From Mesorhizobium sp. AR10 (GTDB lineage Bacteria; Pseudomonadota; Alphaproteobacteria; Rhizobiales; Rhizobiaceae): 64,000 bases of DNA. The notes below the pieces were generated by a model. The model had not been told where the DNA came from, did no database searches, and was given only the letters and a program-made list of their open reading frames with translations. Positions 26,074 to 34,894 of this stretch are shown here, piece by piece (positions within the stretch are counted from its first letter, which is position 1; the number at the start of each line of letters is the position of its first letter). The position numbers and the translations under genes are program-made. The DNA lies in assembly GCF_024746795.1 (NCBI RefSeq), contig NZ_CP080524.1:1302001-1366000 (forward strand), read 5' to 3'.

Positions 26074-26100
26074 AACGTGGGCCAAATGCGTGGGCCAAAC
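26074..26100. repeat. Right arm-type repeat (27 bp doublet)
   Basis: Identical to 18535-18561 and in the same direction, containing two copies of CGTGGGCCAAA. It ends 60 bp before the right core. Confidence 0.8.
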
Positions 26101-26161
26101 AAAAGAGCCCCTTTCGGCTATCCAGTTGATTTCATTGGGAGATATGCCTTCTAAATTCCGC

Positions 26162-26237
<76 letters not shown>

Positions 26238-26399
26238 GTCCAGCGGATGGCGCATTTATCGGGCGCGGCGGTTTGCTGTCAAGGCGGCGTCTTGCCGAAA
26301 TGGCGCGTGGCTCCGCTCTCGATTTGACATGCGGCAACGGGCTGCCCTTGCCGGTTTGGCACGCAATGGCTACATGTCGCGAAATTAAAGGAGCTTTGA

Positions 26400-26696
26400 A
26401 TGAACGCGCTTATCGATACGCTGATCTACGCGCTCAGCCTTTACTGGTGGATCATCATCGCTTCGGCGATCTTTTCCTGGCTTTATGCGTTCAACGTCGT
26501 CAACGCGCGCAACCAGTTCGTCAGCAATATCGGCAATGTGCTGTACCGGCTGACCGAACCGGTGTTCCGGCCGATCCGGCGCTTCATGCCGGATCTCGGC
26601 GGCATCGACATCTCGCCGATCATCGTGCTGCTGATCATCTTCTTCCTGCAGCGGTTCCTCGACAGCACCGTCAGAAATGTTCTCACCGGCTTTTGA
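26400..26696 (+). CDS. YggT-family membrane protein
   Basis: A 98-aa protein with two hydrophobic segments ([20 protein letters not shown] and [15 protein letters not shown]) around the family motif [14 protein letters not shown]. YggT proteins are conserved inner-membrane proteins of uncertain role, linked in some bacteria to osmotic protection or cell division. Strong AAAGGAGC site. It is followed after three bases by the DUF167 gene, a pairing frequent in proteobacteria. Confidence 0.9.
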   Translation: MNALIDTLIYALSLYWWIIIASAIFSWLYAFNVVNARNQFVSNIGNVLYRLTEPVFRPIRRFMPDLGGIDISPIIVLLIIFFLQRFLDSTVRNVLTGF

Positions 26697-26699
26697 ACG

Positions 26700-27017
26700 G
26701 TGGCTTCGGCCGCTTTCTTCAGAATGCGACCGGACGGTCTCGACCTGTTCGTCCGGCTGACGCCGAAAGCGGCGATGGACAGGCTGGAAGGCATGGAGAC
26801 TTCAGCGGACGGGCGAAGCCATCTGAAGGCGCGCGTGCGCGCCGTGCCGGAAAACGGCGCCGCCAATCAGGCACTTGAAAAGCTGGTCGCCAAGACATTG
26901 GGTGTGCCGGCATCGACTGTGTCAGTCATCGCCGGTGGCACCGCCCGGCTGAAGACATTGCGTATATCAGGCGATCCGGCGGCGCTGGCGAAGGGCGTCG
27001 AGGCGCTAGGCCGTTAG
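26700..27017 (+). CDS. DUF167 (YggU-like) protein
   Basis: A 105-aa small soluble protein with the family core RLTPKAAMDRLEG, then KARVRAVPENGAANQALEKLVAKTLG, and the closing GGTARLKTLRISG. Function is unknown across the family. GTG 26700 is used; ATG 26724 is an alternative. Probably co-transcribed with yggT. Confidence 0.88.
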   Translation: MASAAFFRMRPDGLDLFVRLTPKAAMDRLEGMETSADGRSHLKARVRAVPENGAANQALEKLVAKTLGVPASTVSVIAGGTARLKTLRISGDPAALAKGVEALGR

Positions 27018-27037
27018 CGCCTGGATTGTCTACGGTG

Positions 27038-27187
27038 TCCCCCTCATCCGGCCGCTGCGCGGCCACCTTCTCCCCGCTGGGGAGAAGAGTTTGGCGCCGG
27101 CGCCGGCGTTCTCCTCTCCTCTCGGGGAGAGGTCGGATTGCCCCGAATTGCGATTGCAATTCGGTTGACAATCCGGGTGAGGGGGTC
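27038..27187. repeat. Rhizobial intergenic mosaic palindrome
   Basis: About 150 bp with inverted outer ends (CCCCCTCATCCGG and CCGGGTGAGGGGG), an inner CTTCTCCCC/GGGGAGAAG pair and a further palindrome around CCGAATTGCGATTGCAATTCGG (27143-27164). No gene. Similar mosaic elements lie at 30591, 36879 and 43292. Confidence 0.8.
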
Positions 27188-27213
27188 TTTGGCGCACACG
27201 ACCAATTCGACCC

Positions 27214-28095
27214 TCAATCACCCAGCGGCAAGCGGGGATCGTCGACCTTCAGCGTGTTCACGCTCTGCTTGATACGGCGCAGGTTTTCCAGAACCTTGGT
27301 TCCGCGCGCTTCGGCAACCGAGGTGGCGATCATGTCGACGATCGCCATCAGGGCGTAGCGCGACGATGTCGGCTTGTAGATGTTGCCATCCTCGAGCGGC
27401 TGGAAATGAATCACCGTATCGGCGGCCTTGGACAGGGCGGAGTCCGGAGCGGTGATGGCCACGGTGGTGGCGCCATATTGCTGGGCGACCTGCACGGCTT
27501 CGATGACCGAACGTGCATAGCCGGACACCGAAAAGGCGACCAGCGTGGTGTCGGGGGTGGCCACTGCGGCATACATGCGCTGCAATTGCCCGTCGACCTG
27601 CGCCAGGGCGGACAGACCCAACCGGAATAGCCGGTTCTGCATCTCGGTCGCCATCATCGATGAAATCCCGCCGGAACCGATGCACAGCACATTGCCTGAT
27701 GTGGCGATGCGCGCGGCGACGCCGACCAGGGCCTTCATGTCGAGGTTTTCGCTGGCGCGCTGAATGGCTGATATCGCCGCTTCGGTGATGGCGGAAGCTA
27801 TGCGCTGCTCGCGGACGTCGCGGCTCATCGGCTCGGGCGACAGATATTGAGCGCCGATGGCGATGGCCTGCGCCAGGTAGAATTTGAAGTCGCGCAAGCC
27901 CTCACAGCCGAGATTGCGGCAGAAGCGGGTCACCGTCGGCTCGCTGACGCCGACGCGCGCGGCAATCTCCGAGATTGCCGCCTTGGAGGCGAAGTCGAGA
28001 TCGGAGAGCACGAGACTGGCCAGCCGGCGGTCCGACTTGGTTCCGTCCTGCGACATCAGCTGCAGGCGCGTGATGATGTCGGCCGGTGTTTTCAT
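27214..28095 (-). CDS. RpiR-family transcriptional regulator (HTH plus SIS domain)
   Basis: A 293-aa regulator. The N-terminal about 80 residues form the HTH_6 domain (SEIAARVGVSEPTVTRFCRNLGCEGLRDFKFYLA spans the recognition helix). Residues about 130-260 form a sugar-isomerase (SIS) domain (GNVLCIGSGGISSMMATEMQ and TTLVAFSVSGYARSVIEAV), which senses phosphosugars or related metabolites. It probably controls the adjacent minus-strand SDR gene and perhaps the divergent M81 gene; no operator could be identified with confidence. Confidence 0.9.
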   Translation of the reverse strand: MKTPADIITRLQLMSQDGTKSDRRLASLVLSDLDFASKAAISEIAARVGVSEPTVTRFCRNLGCEGLRDFKFYLAQAIAIGAQYLSPEPMSRDVREQRIASAITEAAISAIQRASENLDMKALVGVAARIATSGNVLCIGSGGISSMMATEMQNRLFRLGLSALAQVDGQLQRMYAAVATPDTTLVAFSVSGYARSVIEAVQVAQQYGATTVAITAPDSALSKAADTVIHFQPLEDGNIYKPTSSRYALMAIVDMIATSVAEARGTKVLENLRRIKQSVNTLKVDDPRLPLGD

Positions 28096-28105
28096 ACCGG
28101 TGTCC

Positions 28106-28171
28106 TCACAGGGGCAGGCCCGTCGCCCTGTCGAACAAATGGATGTTGCCGGGAAACTGGACGTCGGTCAT
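28106..28171 (-). pseudogene. Remnant of a sugar ABC transporter ATP-binding protein (C-terminus only)
   Basis: A 21-codon frame, MTDVQFPGNIHLFDRATG and three more residues, sits between the SDR and RpiR genes. The ending is like the last residues of UgpC/MalK-type ATPases (HLFDxxTGxxL). The rest of the ATPase, and any permease or binding protein, is missing. It looks like the scar of a deleted sugar transporter that once belonged to this RpiR-controlled cluster. It could alternatively be an unrelated short peptide. Confidence 0.55.
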
Positions 28172-28173
28172 GG

Positions 28174-28944
28174 TCACGTCCCCAATATGTCGTCGATGAA
28201 TGGCAGGCAGCCGGCGGTCAGGCCGGCATCCACAGGCATCACCATGCCCGTGATGCCCGATGCCCGATCGGATGCAAGGAAGGCCACGGCCTCGGCGACC
28301 TCGGCGGCGTTGACGATGCGGCCGAGCGGATACAGCCGCTGCAACTTGCCGAGGATTTTCGGATCCTTGGCCAGGCGATGGTCCCAGGCGGCGGTGCGGA
28401 TCGAACCGGGGCAGACGACATTGGCGCGCAGGCCGCTGCGGCCAAGTTCGACGGCGATCGATTTTGCATAGGCGTTGATGCCGGCCTTGGCCGCCGCATA
28501 GGCGGGGTTGCCGAAATGGGCGATGGCGTTGACCGAGGAGATGAAGACGACGCTGCCCGAGCCGCGCGCGGCCATCGCCTTGACCAGCGGGTCGGCGAAA
28601 TTCATTACCCCGGTTAGGTTGAGGTTGAGCTCGTGTTCTATCTTGTCGGGGGTGAGTGCCGATAGCGTTTCGGCGCGCGTCCAGCCGGCATTGTTGACGA
28701 GAATATCCGGCACGCCGTCCCTGTCGAGGATCGCGCCGATCGACGCCTCGATGGACGCCCGGTTGAGAAGGTCGAAGACGTGGCGGGAGGCAAGGTGTGG
28801 ACTGGCGAGTGCCTCGTCCGACTGGTCGCAGCCGACGACCCGCGCTCCGCGCTCGGCCATCAGCGCCACGATGGCCGAACCGAGACCGCCGCCGGCGCCC
28901 GTCACCACGACCGTCTTGCCTTCGAACTCGGCATTCGAAACCAC
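28174..28944 (-). CDS. SDR-family NAD(P)-dependent oxidoreductase
   Basis: A 256-aa classical short-chain dehydrogenase. The Rossmann motif TGAGGGLG lies near residues 14-21, NNAG is present, the catalytic Ser is in ISSVNA and the catalytic YAAAK follows. A GTG start at 28944 is chosen because GGAGG lies nine bases upstream; the longer frame begins at a TTG at 28977. Substrate unknown; similar genes in RpiR-linked clusters oxidise sugars or sugar alcohols. Divergent from the M81 gene. Confidence 0.88.
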   Translation of the reverse strand: MVSNAEFEGKTVVVTGAGGGLGSAIVALMAERGARVVGCDQSDEALASPHLASRHVFDLLNRASIEASIGAILDRDGVPDILVNNAGWTRAETLSALTPDKIEHELNLNLTGVMNFADPLVKAMAARGSGSVVFISSVNAIAHFGNPAYAAAKAGINAYAKSIAVELGRSGLRANVVCPGSIRTAAWDHRLAKDPKILGKLQRLYPLGRIVNAAEVAEAVAFLASDRASGITGMVMPVDAGLTAGCLPFIDDILGT

Positions 28945-29105
28945 AGCGGGTTGCCTCCAAGCTTCGATTATCGGCAAAACGCTATTTTAAGAAATGTAAT
29001 TGAGCAACATGATAAGCCGCTTGTGAACGATAAAATGATCAATAATGTAGGAAAGTCACATAACTTGTATCGCCGAACGGCGCGGGTACCATCCACGGAG
29101 CTTTC

Positions 29106-30602
29106 ATGCGCATCTTCACCGCCTCGCTGGCGACCGAAACCAACACCTTCTCGCCGGTGCCGACCGACCGGGCCTCGTTCGACATGGCCTTTTATGCCGG
29201 GCCGGGCCAACATCCGGAAACGCCGACGCTTTGCTCCTCGCCGATCGTCGCCTTGCGCCGGCGCGCAGCAAAAGAAGGGCTTGATGTCATCGAGGGCACC
29301 GCCACCTGGGCCGAGCCGGGCGGCCTTGTGCAGCGGCAGACCTATGAAGCGTTGCGCGACGAAATCCTCGGTCAGTTGCAGGCGGCGCTGCCGGTCGACG
29401 CGGTCATCCTCGGCCTGCATGGTGCCATGGTGGCGCAAGGCTATGACGATTGCGAAGGCGACCTGCTCGAGCGCGTCCGCGCCATGGTCGGCCCGGGGGT
29501 GGTGATCGCCGCGGAACTCGATCCGCACAGCCATCTGACGCCGAAGCGGGTGGCGGCTTCTGACATTCTCGCCTACTTCCTCGAGTTTCCGCACACCGAT
29601 TTCTACCAGCGTGGCGAACATGTCGTCGAGCTGGGGTTGGCGGCGGCGCGCTGCGAGATCACGCCTGTCATCTCGACCTTCGACTGCCGCATGATCCAGG
29701 TGCTGCCGACCAGCCGCGAGCCAATGCGTTCTTTCGTCGACCGCATCAAGGCGCTGCACGGCAAGGATGGTGTGTTGTCGGTCTCCGTCATCCACGGCTT
29801 CATGGCCGCTGACGTGGCGGAAGTGGGCACGCGCATCCTGGTCGTCACCGACAACGACAAGGCCAAGGGCGACGCGTTGGCGGAGAGGCTGGGACGCGAG
29901 CTCTATGCCATGCGCGAAAAGACCGCGATGAAGATGCTGAGCGCCGCTGACGGCATCGAGCGCGCGCTGGCTGTGCGCGCGCAAAATCCGGGCAAGCCGG
30001 TGGTCATCGCCGATATCTGGGACAATCCGGGCGGCGGCGTCGCCGGCGACGGCACCGTGGTGCTGCGCGCCCTGCTGGAACGTGGCCTGAGCAAATTCGG
30101 CGTGGCGACGATCTGGGACCCGATCGCCGTAACCTTCTGTCATGCGGCGGGCGAGGGCGCCGTCATCGATCTGCGCTTCGGCGGCAAGGCCGGGCCCCTG
30201 GCGGGCGAACCGATCGATGCGCGCGTGCGGGTGCTGAAAGCCGTCGCCGAGGGGTGGCAGAGCTTTGGACCCAGCCGCGTGACCCTCGGGCCGACGGCGC
30301 TGGTGCGCATCGAAGGCACCGAGGTCGACATCATCCTCAACACCAATCGCACGCAGACCTTCGAGCCGGACATCTTTTCCAATATCGGCGTCGATCCGCT
30401 GGCCAAGGACATACTTTTGGTGAAGTCGACCAATCATTTCTACGCCGGCTTCGCGCCGATCGGCGCCGAGATCATCTATGTCTCGGCGCCGAGCTCCTAT
30501 CCCAGCGATCCGAGAGTCACCAACTACACCAAGCTGACACGGCCGATATGGCCGCGGGTTGCTGATCCTTGGAAGGGTGACGCTGGTATTCTCCCCCCTT
30601 GA
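29106..30602 (+). CDS. M81 family metallopeptidase (MlrC-like)
   Basis: A 498-aa protein of the MlrC family, zinc enzymes first known for the final step of microcystin degradation; in rhizobia their natural substrates are mostly unknown. Metal-site motifs include LHGAMV near residue 103, ELDPHSHLT near 137 and the C-terminal-domain IWDNPGGGVAGDGT near 304. The last codons (ILPP then TGA) are part of a palindromic intergenic element starting at 30591, so the original stop may have been replaced when the element inserted. It has its own upstream region divergent from the SDR gene. Confidence 0.88.
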   Translation: MRIFTASLATETNTFSPVPTDRASFDMAFYAGPGQHPETPTLCSSPIVALRRRAAKEGLDVIEGTATWAEPGGLVQRQTYEALRDEILGQLQAALPVDAVILGLHGAMVAQGYDDCEGDLLERVRAMVGPGVVIAAELDPHSHLTPKRVAASDILAYFLEFPHTDFYQRGEHVVELGLAAARCEITPVISTFDCRMIQVLPTSREPMRSFVDRIKALHGKDGVLSVSVIHGFMAADVAEVGTRILVVTDNDKAKGDALAERLGRELYAMREKTAMKMLSAADGIERALAVRAQNPGKPVVIADIWDNPGGGVAGDGTVVLRALLERGLSKFGVATIWDPIAVTFCHAAGEGAVIDLRFGGKAGPLAGEPIDARVRVLKAVAEGWQSFGPSRVTLGPTALVRIEGTEVDIILNTNRTQTFEPDIFSNIGVDPLAKDILLVKSTNHFYAGFAPIGAEIIYVSAPSSYPSDPRVTNYTKLTRPIWPRVADPWKGDAGILPP

Positions 30603-30733
30603 GGGGGAGATGGCCGCGAAGCGGCCAGAGGGGGTCGCTGCGCGTGAAGCGCCAACTTTTACAGGAGGCCGAGCCCAGTCGAGCCGACCCCCTCTGTCGC
30701 CTTCGGCCACATCTCCCCCTCGAGGGGGAGATT
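30591..30733. repeat. Intergenic mosaic palindrome overlapping the M81 gene end
   Basis: Two inverted halves (30591-30637 and about 30685-30732), each built of CCCCCT-TGA-GGGGGAGAT followed by a GGCCGCGAAGCGGCC or related hairpin and AGAGGGGGTCG. It supplies the stop of the upstream gene and lies 9 bases before the stop of the M3 peptidase gene. Confidence 0.85.
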
Positions 30734-30741
30734 ATTCGGCG

Positions 30742-32796
30742 CTACACCAGCCCTCGCTTCACCATCATCGCTTCCGGCGACGGCATCTTGCCGCGGAAGG
30801 CGGTGTAGAGCTCTTCCGGGTCCTTCGATCCACCGGCGGCATAGATGTTCTTGCGCAGCCGTTCGGCCAGCGCCGGGTTGAAGGGGTCGCCGGTCTCCTC
30901 GAAAGCGGCGAAGGCATCGGCGTCGAGCACTTCCGACCACATGTAGGAATAATAGCCGGCCGAATAGCCGTCACCGGAAAACACATGGCCGAAATGCGGG
31001 GTACGATGGCGCATGGCGATGGTGTCGGGCATGTCGAGCGTGTCGAGCGTTTCGGCTTCGAAACGAAGCGGCTCTTCCGGGCCATTGGGCCGTGCATGGT
31101 AAGCCATGTCGACCAGCGCGGAGGCGGTGAACTCGACCGTGGCGAAGCCGGCCCCAAAAGTGCGCGCCGCCAGCATTTTGTCGAGCAGCGCTTTCGGCAT
31201 CGGCTTGCCGGTCTTCACATGCAGCGCGTGTTTCTCCAGCACCGCCGGCACCGTCAGCCAGTGCTCGTAGAGCTGCGAGGGCAATTCGACGAAATCGCGG
31301 CTGACGGAGGTGCCGGCGACCGAAGGCCAGGTGACGTCGGTCAGCATGCCGTGCAGTGCATGGCCGAACTCATGGAACAGGGTCTTGGCTTCGTCGACCG
31401 ACAGAAGGGCGGGTTCGCCCACCGGCGGCTTGGCGAAGTTCATGATGTTGTAGATGACCGGCTTCGAACCGTGGCCCAGACGATAGCCGGATTGCAGCGC
31501 GCTCATCCAGGCGCCGGAGCGCTTCGAGGGCCGGGCGAAATAGTCGGCGAGGAACAGGCCGCGCTCGCTGCCGTCGGCATTCTTCACCACGAAGATTCGA
31601 GCGTCCGGATGCCAGGCGGCAATGCCCTGCTTTTCCTCGAAAGTGATGCCGAACAGTTTCGTCGCCACGTCGAAGCAGGCGTCGATGACGCGATCGAGCT
31701 GCAGATAGGGCTTCAGCTCGGCTTCGTCGAAGGCGAATTTCTCGGCGCGCAGCTTCTCCTGATAGAACCGCCAGTCCCAGGCGGCGAATGGTTCATTGCT
31801 GCCGGCAGCAAGCGCCAGCCGTTGCAATTCGGTCTGGTCGGCGGCCGCCTTCTCCAGGGCCTTTTCCCAGACCGGATCAAGCAGTGCATGCACCGCCTTC
31901 GGTGTCTTGGCCATGGTGTCGTCGAGCTTCAAGGCGGCGAAGGATTCGTAGCCGAGCAGTTTTGCTTTCTCGGCGCGCAGGCGCAGCATGTCGCGCACCA
32001 CTGATGTGTTGTCGGTGGCGCCGCCATTCTGGCCGCGCATGGTGAAGGCGCGGAAGGCGATCTCGCGCAGGTCGCGGCGTTCGGAGAAAGTCGAGAACGG
32101 TTCGTATATCGAGCGCGACAGGGTGACGGCGTAGCGGCCTTTCTGGCCGCGCATTTCGGCGGCTTCGGCCATCGAACTTTTCACGAAGTCCGGCAGGCCG
32201 GCAAGGTCGGCCTCGTCGAGGAACAACGCCCAGTCGCGCTCGTCGGCGAGCACGTTCTGACCGAAATTCGTGCCAAGCGAGGACAACTCCTCGCTGATGT
32301 TGGCGAGCCGCTTCTTGCCGTCGGCGTCGAGCTTGGCGCCGGAACGGACAAAGCCTTTCCAGGTTTTTTCCAGCACCCGCAGCGTCTCGGCATCGAGCTT
32401 CAGCGCTTCGCGGCGCTGGTAGAGATCGTCGATGCGGGCAAACAGCCTTTCGTTCATCGAGATGGCCGAGAAATGCCTGGACATCTTTGGCGAAATGTCG
32501 CGCTCCAGCGCCTGGATCGCCTCGTTGGTGTGGGCGCCGGCACGGCACCAGAAGATCGACGAGACACGGTCGAGCGCCTCGCCGGCAAGCTCGAGTGCTG
32601 CCAGCGTGTTGTCGATGGTCGGCGTCTCGGCACTACCGGCAATCGCCTCGATCTCGGCCTCATGCGCCTTCAGCGCCGCGTCGAACACAGGTGCAAAATC
32701 GCCGTCGCCGATGCGGGTGAAATCGGGCAGGCCGAGCGGTCCTTGCCAGGCGGTCAGCGGGTGAGCGGCGAGGTCGAGGCTTTTGGTGGAGGGCAT
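30742..32796 (-). CDS. M3 family oligopeptidase (oligopeptidase A / dipeptidyl carboxypeptidase type)
   Basis: A 684-aa cytoplasmic zinc peptidase that degrades short peptides. The zinc motif HEFGHALHGML is near residues 475-485, with the downstream Glu ligand in the family pattern; the C-terminus contains AGYYSYMWSEVLDADAFAAF, typical of M3A enzymes that act on signal-peptide fragments and other oligopeptides. The open frame starts earlier at a TTG, but ATG 32796 is preferred. No gene partner. Confidence 0.92.
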   Translation of the reverse strand: MPSTKSLDLAAHPLTAWQGPLGLPDFTRIGDGDFAPVFDAALKAHEAEIEAIAGSAETPTIDNTLAALELAGEALDRVSSIFWCRAGAHTNEAIQALERDISPKMSRHFSAISMNERLFARIDDLYQRREALKLDAETLRVLEKTWKGFVRSGAKLDADGKKRLANISEELSSLGTNFGQNVLADERDWALFLDEADLAGLPDFVKSSMAEAAEMRGQKGRYAVTLSRSIYEPFSTFSERRDLREIAFRAFTMRGQNGGATDNTSVVRDMLRLRAEKAKLLGYESFAALKLDDTMAKTPKAVHALLDPVWEKALEKAAADQTELQRLALAAGSNEPFAAWDWRFYQEKLRAEKFAFDEAELKPYLQLDRVIDACFDVATKLFGITFEEKQGIAAWHPDARIFVVKNADGSERGLFLADYFARPSKRSGAWMSALQSGYRLGHGSKPVIYNIMNFAKPPVGEPALLSVDEAKTLFHEFGHALHGMLTDVTWPSVAGTSVSRDFVELPSQLYEHWLTVPAVLEKHALHVKTGKPMPKALLDKMLAARTFGAGFATVEFTASALVDMAYHARPNGPEEPLRFEAETLDTLDMPDTIAMRHRTPHFGHVFSGDGYSAGYYSYMWSEVLDADAFAAFEETGDPFNPALAERLRKNIYAAGGSKDPEELYTAFRGKMPSPEAMMVKRGLV

Positions 32797-32892
32797 GGGA
32801 ATCTTTCGCGGATTGGGCGGCAAGGAGGAGGGGTGTCCCCGATGTAGGGCGCTGGTCCGTTGCGCGCAACACCGCGGCCAGCCAGGATTTCT

Positions 32893-33303
32893 TCAGTAGC
32901 CGTTGCAGTTCTCGGCGATCGCCGCTTGTGAGCTGGCGGTGATGCGGTTGTCGGTGATGGCGAAGGTTTCCTGCATCAGCATGTCATTGTTGGGGAAATC
33001 ATAACAGGCGATCACGGTGGTGACGCCGGCCTCGGTCTTCTCGATCCGGTGCCGGATCGCAGCCCCGGCGACGGCGCCTTGCCATTCGTCGATCGAGTCG
33101 ATGAATTCCTGCTTGCTCTGCACGACGCCGAGGTCGTCGAGTTTTATCCGGACGTCGTCGGCAAGCAGGTCCGTCAATTCGGTGCGGTCGGCGACCAGCA
33201 GCGCCGAATACCAGCGATCGATGATTGCGCCGTCGTCGGCGCGGGCGGACATGACGGAAAAGAGTAAAGCGGTCCCGGCGAGAGCGATCGAATGGCAACC
33301 CAT
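32893..33303 (-). CDS. Exported hypothetical protein, NTF2/SnoaL-like
   Basis: A 136-aa protein with a signal peptide (HSIALAGTALLFSVMSARA) and a body resembling the NTF2-like/SnoaL cone fold (IIDRWYSALLVADRTELTDLLADDVRIKL). ATG 33303 has an AGGAGG site. Two Cys near the end (IACYDF and AENCNGY) could form a disulfide. It lies 11 bases downstream of the carbonic anhydrase gene on the same strand. Function unknown. Confidence 0.65.
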   Translation of the reverse strand: MGCHSIALAGTALLFSVMSARADDGAIIDRWYSALLVADRTELTDLLADDVRIKLDDLGVVQSKQEFIDSIDEWQGAVAGAAIRHRIEKTEAGVTTVIACYDFPNNDMLMQETFAITDNRITASSQAAIAENCNGY

Positions 33304-33314
33304 GCGCAAGCCTC

Positions 33315-33959
33315 CTATACCATCTCCGGCCGTTCGAAATCGCCGGTGTCCTTGTTCATCACCCAGAGCTCGCCGGTCGAGATGTCGAACCAGGCGCCGT
33401 GCAGCGACAGCCGTCCCTTGCCTTCAAGGATGGAGACACAGGGAAAGGTCCTGAGATTGGCGAGCGAATAGCGGATCGAGATGCGCTCCAGCGCGGTCTG
33501 GCGCTCGGTCGCCGTCATCAAGGTGCTGGAGGATACGGTTTCGGCCGCCGGCGCGATCAGGCTCATCCACTTGCCGATGAAGTCGCCGGGCGACAGGGGT
33601 GCCGAGGTGGTGTCGAGTGCAGCGCGGATGCCGCCGCAGCGGCCATGGCCCATCACCACTATGTTCTTGACCTTGAGGCTCTGCACGGCGAATTCGAGTG
33701 CCGCCGAAGTCGAATGGAACTGGCCGTCGGGCGCATAGGGCGGCACCAGATTGCCGACATTGCGCAGAACGAACAATTCACCCGGCCCGGCGTCGAAGAT
33801 CGCTTCGGGGGCCGCGCGGGAATCGCAACAGGCAACGATCATGGTTTCCGGCGCCTGTCCCTCACGGGCAAGCGCGCGGTAGCGCCCGCTCTCGGTGAGA
33901 TAGCGGCCGCTCATGAAATTGCGGTAGCCGACGAGCAGGTGTTCGGGGAGGTGAGGCAT
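33315..33959 (-). CDS. Beta-class carbonic anhydrase
   Basis: Interconverts CO2 and bicarbonate. In 214 aa the zinc ligands are visible: Cys44 with Asp46 and Arg48 (CCDSR), His105 and Cys108 (HGRCGG). The length is normal for the bacterial beta class, and no signal peptide is present, so it is cytoplasmic. It is probably co-transcribed with the downstream exported protein. Confidence 0.95.
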   Translation of the reverse strand: MPHLPEHLLVGYRNFMSGRYLTESGRYRALAREGQAPETMIVACCDSRAAPEAIFDAGPGELFVLRNVGNLVPPYAPDGQFHSTSAALEFAVQSLKVKNIVVMGHGRCGGIRAALDTTSAPLSPGDFIGKWMSLIAPAAETVSSSTLMTATERQTALERISIRYSLANLRTFPCVSILEGKGRLSLHGAWFDISTGELWVMNKDTGDFERPEMV

Positions 33960-34120
33960 GGGCGGGGCGGGAGCCTTTCCGGGTTGGATGCGGCAGCTCG
34001 TTTTCAGTTTAGAATGGCTCTAACGGCAAAATGGTGCCGCGAGCAATGCCGAATTGCGAAGGACCGGGTCGCAAGTGCCATGCAGCCAGCAAGGCTCGAC
34101 CCGAATTGGGCGCTTCCTGC

Positions 34121-34894
34121 TCACGCCCAGATGGCGACGGGGATGCCGAAGCGGTCGGCGAGCGGTGGGTTCGGAAACGGCCTTGCCACGCCATTGGCGA
34201 TGCGGCCGGCGATCAGCATCATCGCAGCCGCGTCGAGAAAATCGTCGGCGGCTGCACCACGCGGCGGCGCCTGGTCGAGAAAGCTCCTGATGTAGCCATG
34301 CCGGGCAAGCAGCGCCCTGCGTTCCGCCATGCCGGCGGGATTGACGGCGCCCTTCACCTTCTTCGGCAAGGACATGGCCTGATCGCCGTTCAGCCGGCAG
34401 AAGGCGACCTCCGGATGCGATTCGAACACGCGGCTGCGCAATTCGGGGCGCTCGATCAGAAGTGAGTCGATTTCGCGGATCTTGGCAAAGATGCCGAAAG
34501 CCTGGATCGAAACGCCGCGCGGCGGGTCGGAGGTTGCCTTCGCCACCTCGCTTGCGCGGCGATGGGCTGCATACCAGGCCTCGACGGTGGTGAAGTCGTC
34601 GGTTTGTGCATAGAGCGCCGCGCGCGAGGGAATGGAAAAGACGCTGGATTGCCTGCCGCCAAGCAGCGGTCGTACCAGCGCCTCCGGCCCACGCCCACCT
34701 CTCTGCGAAAAATCGGGCAGGCCGATCGGCATGTCGACGGCCACCGTCGCATCGGCCGGCAGTGCGTCGAGCAAGGCTGCGAAGCTCGGAAAAACGGCGA
34801 CCGAGGGAGCCGCGCCCGGATCGCGGCGGACGGCGATCCAGCCGGCCTTGCAGCCATCGACGCCGACCAGCACGCCATTCCCGGCAAGTGTCAC
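34121..34894 (-). CDS. DUF429 domain protein
   Basis: A 257-aa protein with the DUF429 opening VLVGVDGCKAGWIAV and the internal AVDMPIGLPD, features of an RNase H-like fold with acidic residues. Biochemical function is unknown. The frame is open far upstream, but GTG 34894 overlaps the stop of the pyridoxal kinase gene (GTGA) and gives the family-typical N-terminus. Translation is likely coupled to the kinase. Confidence 0.85.
   Translation of the reverse strand: MTLAGNGVLVGVDGCKAGWIAVRRDPGAAPSVAVFPSFAALLDALPADATVAVDMPIGLPDFSQRGGRGPEALVRPLLGGRQSSVFSIPSRAALYAQTDDFTTVEAWYAAHRRASEVAKATSDPPRGVSIQAFGIFAKIREIDSLLIERPELRSRVFESHPEVAFCRLNGDQAMSLPKKVKGAVNPAGMAERRALLARHGYIRSFLDQAPPRGAAADDFLDAAAMMLIAGRIANGVARPFPNPPLADRFGIPVAIWA

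Noticed and set aside
28968..30710. A 580-codon minus-strand frame opposite the M81 gene
   Set aside because: The M81 protein is well supported; the opposite frame has shadow-like composition and runs through the palindrome.
30559..32004. A 481-codon open frame opposite the M3 peptidase
   Set aside because: It is the GC-rich antisense shadow of a gene with an intact zinc motif and starts in the palindromic repeat.
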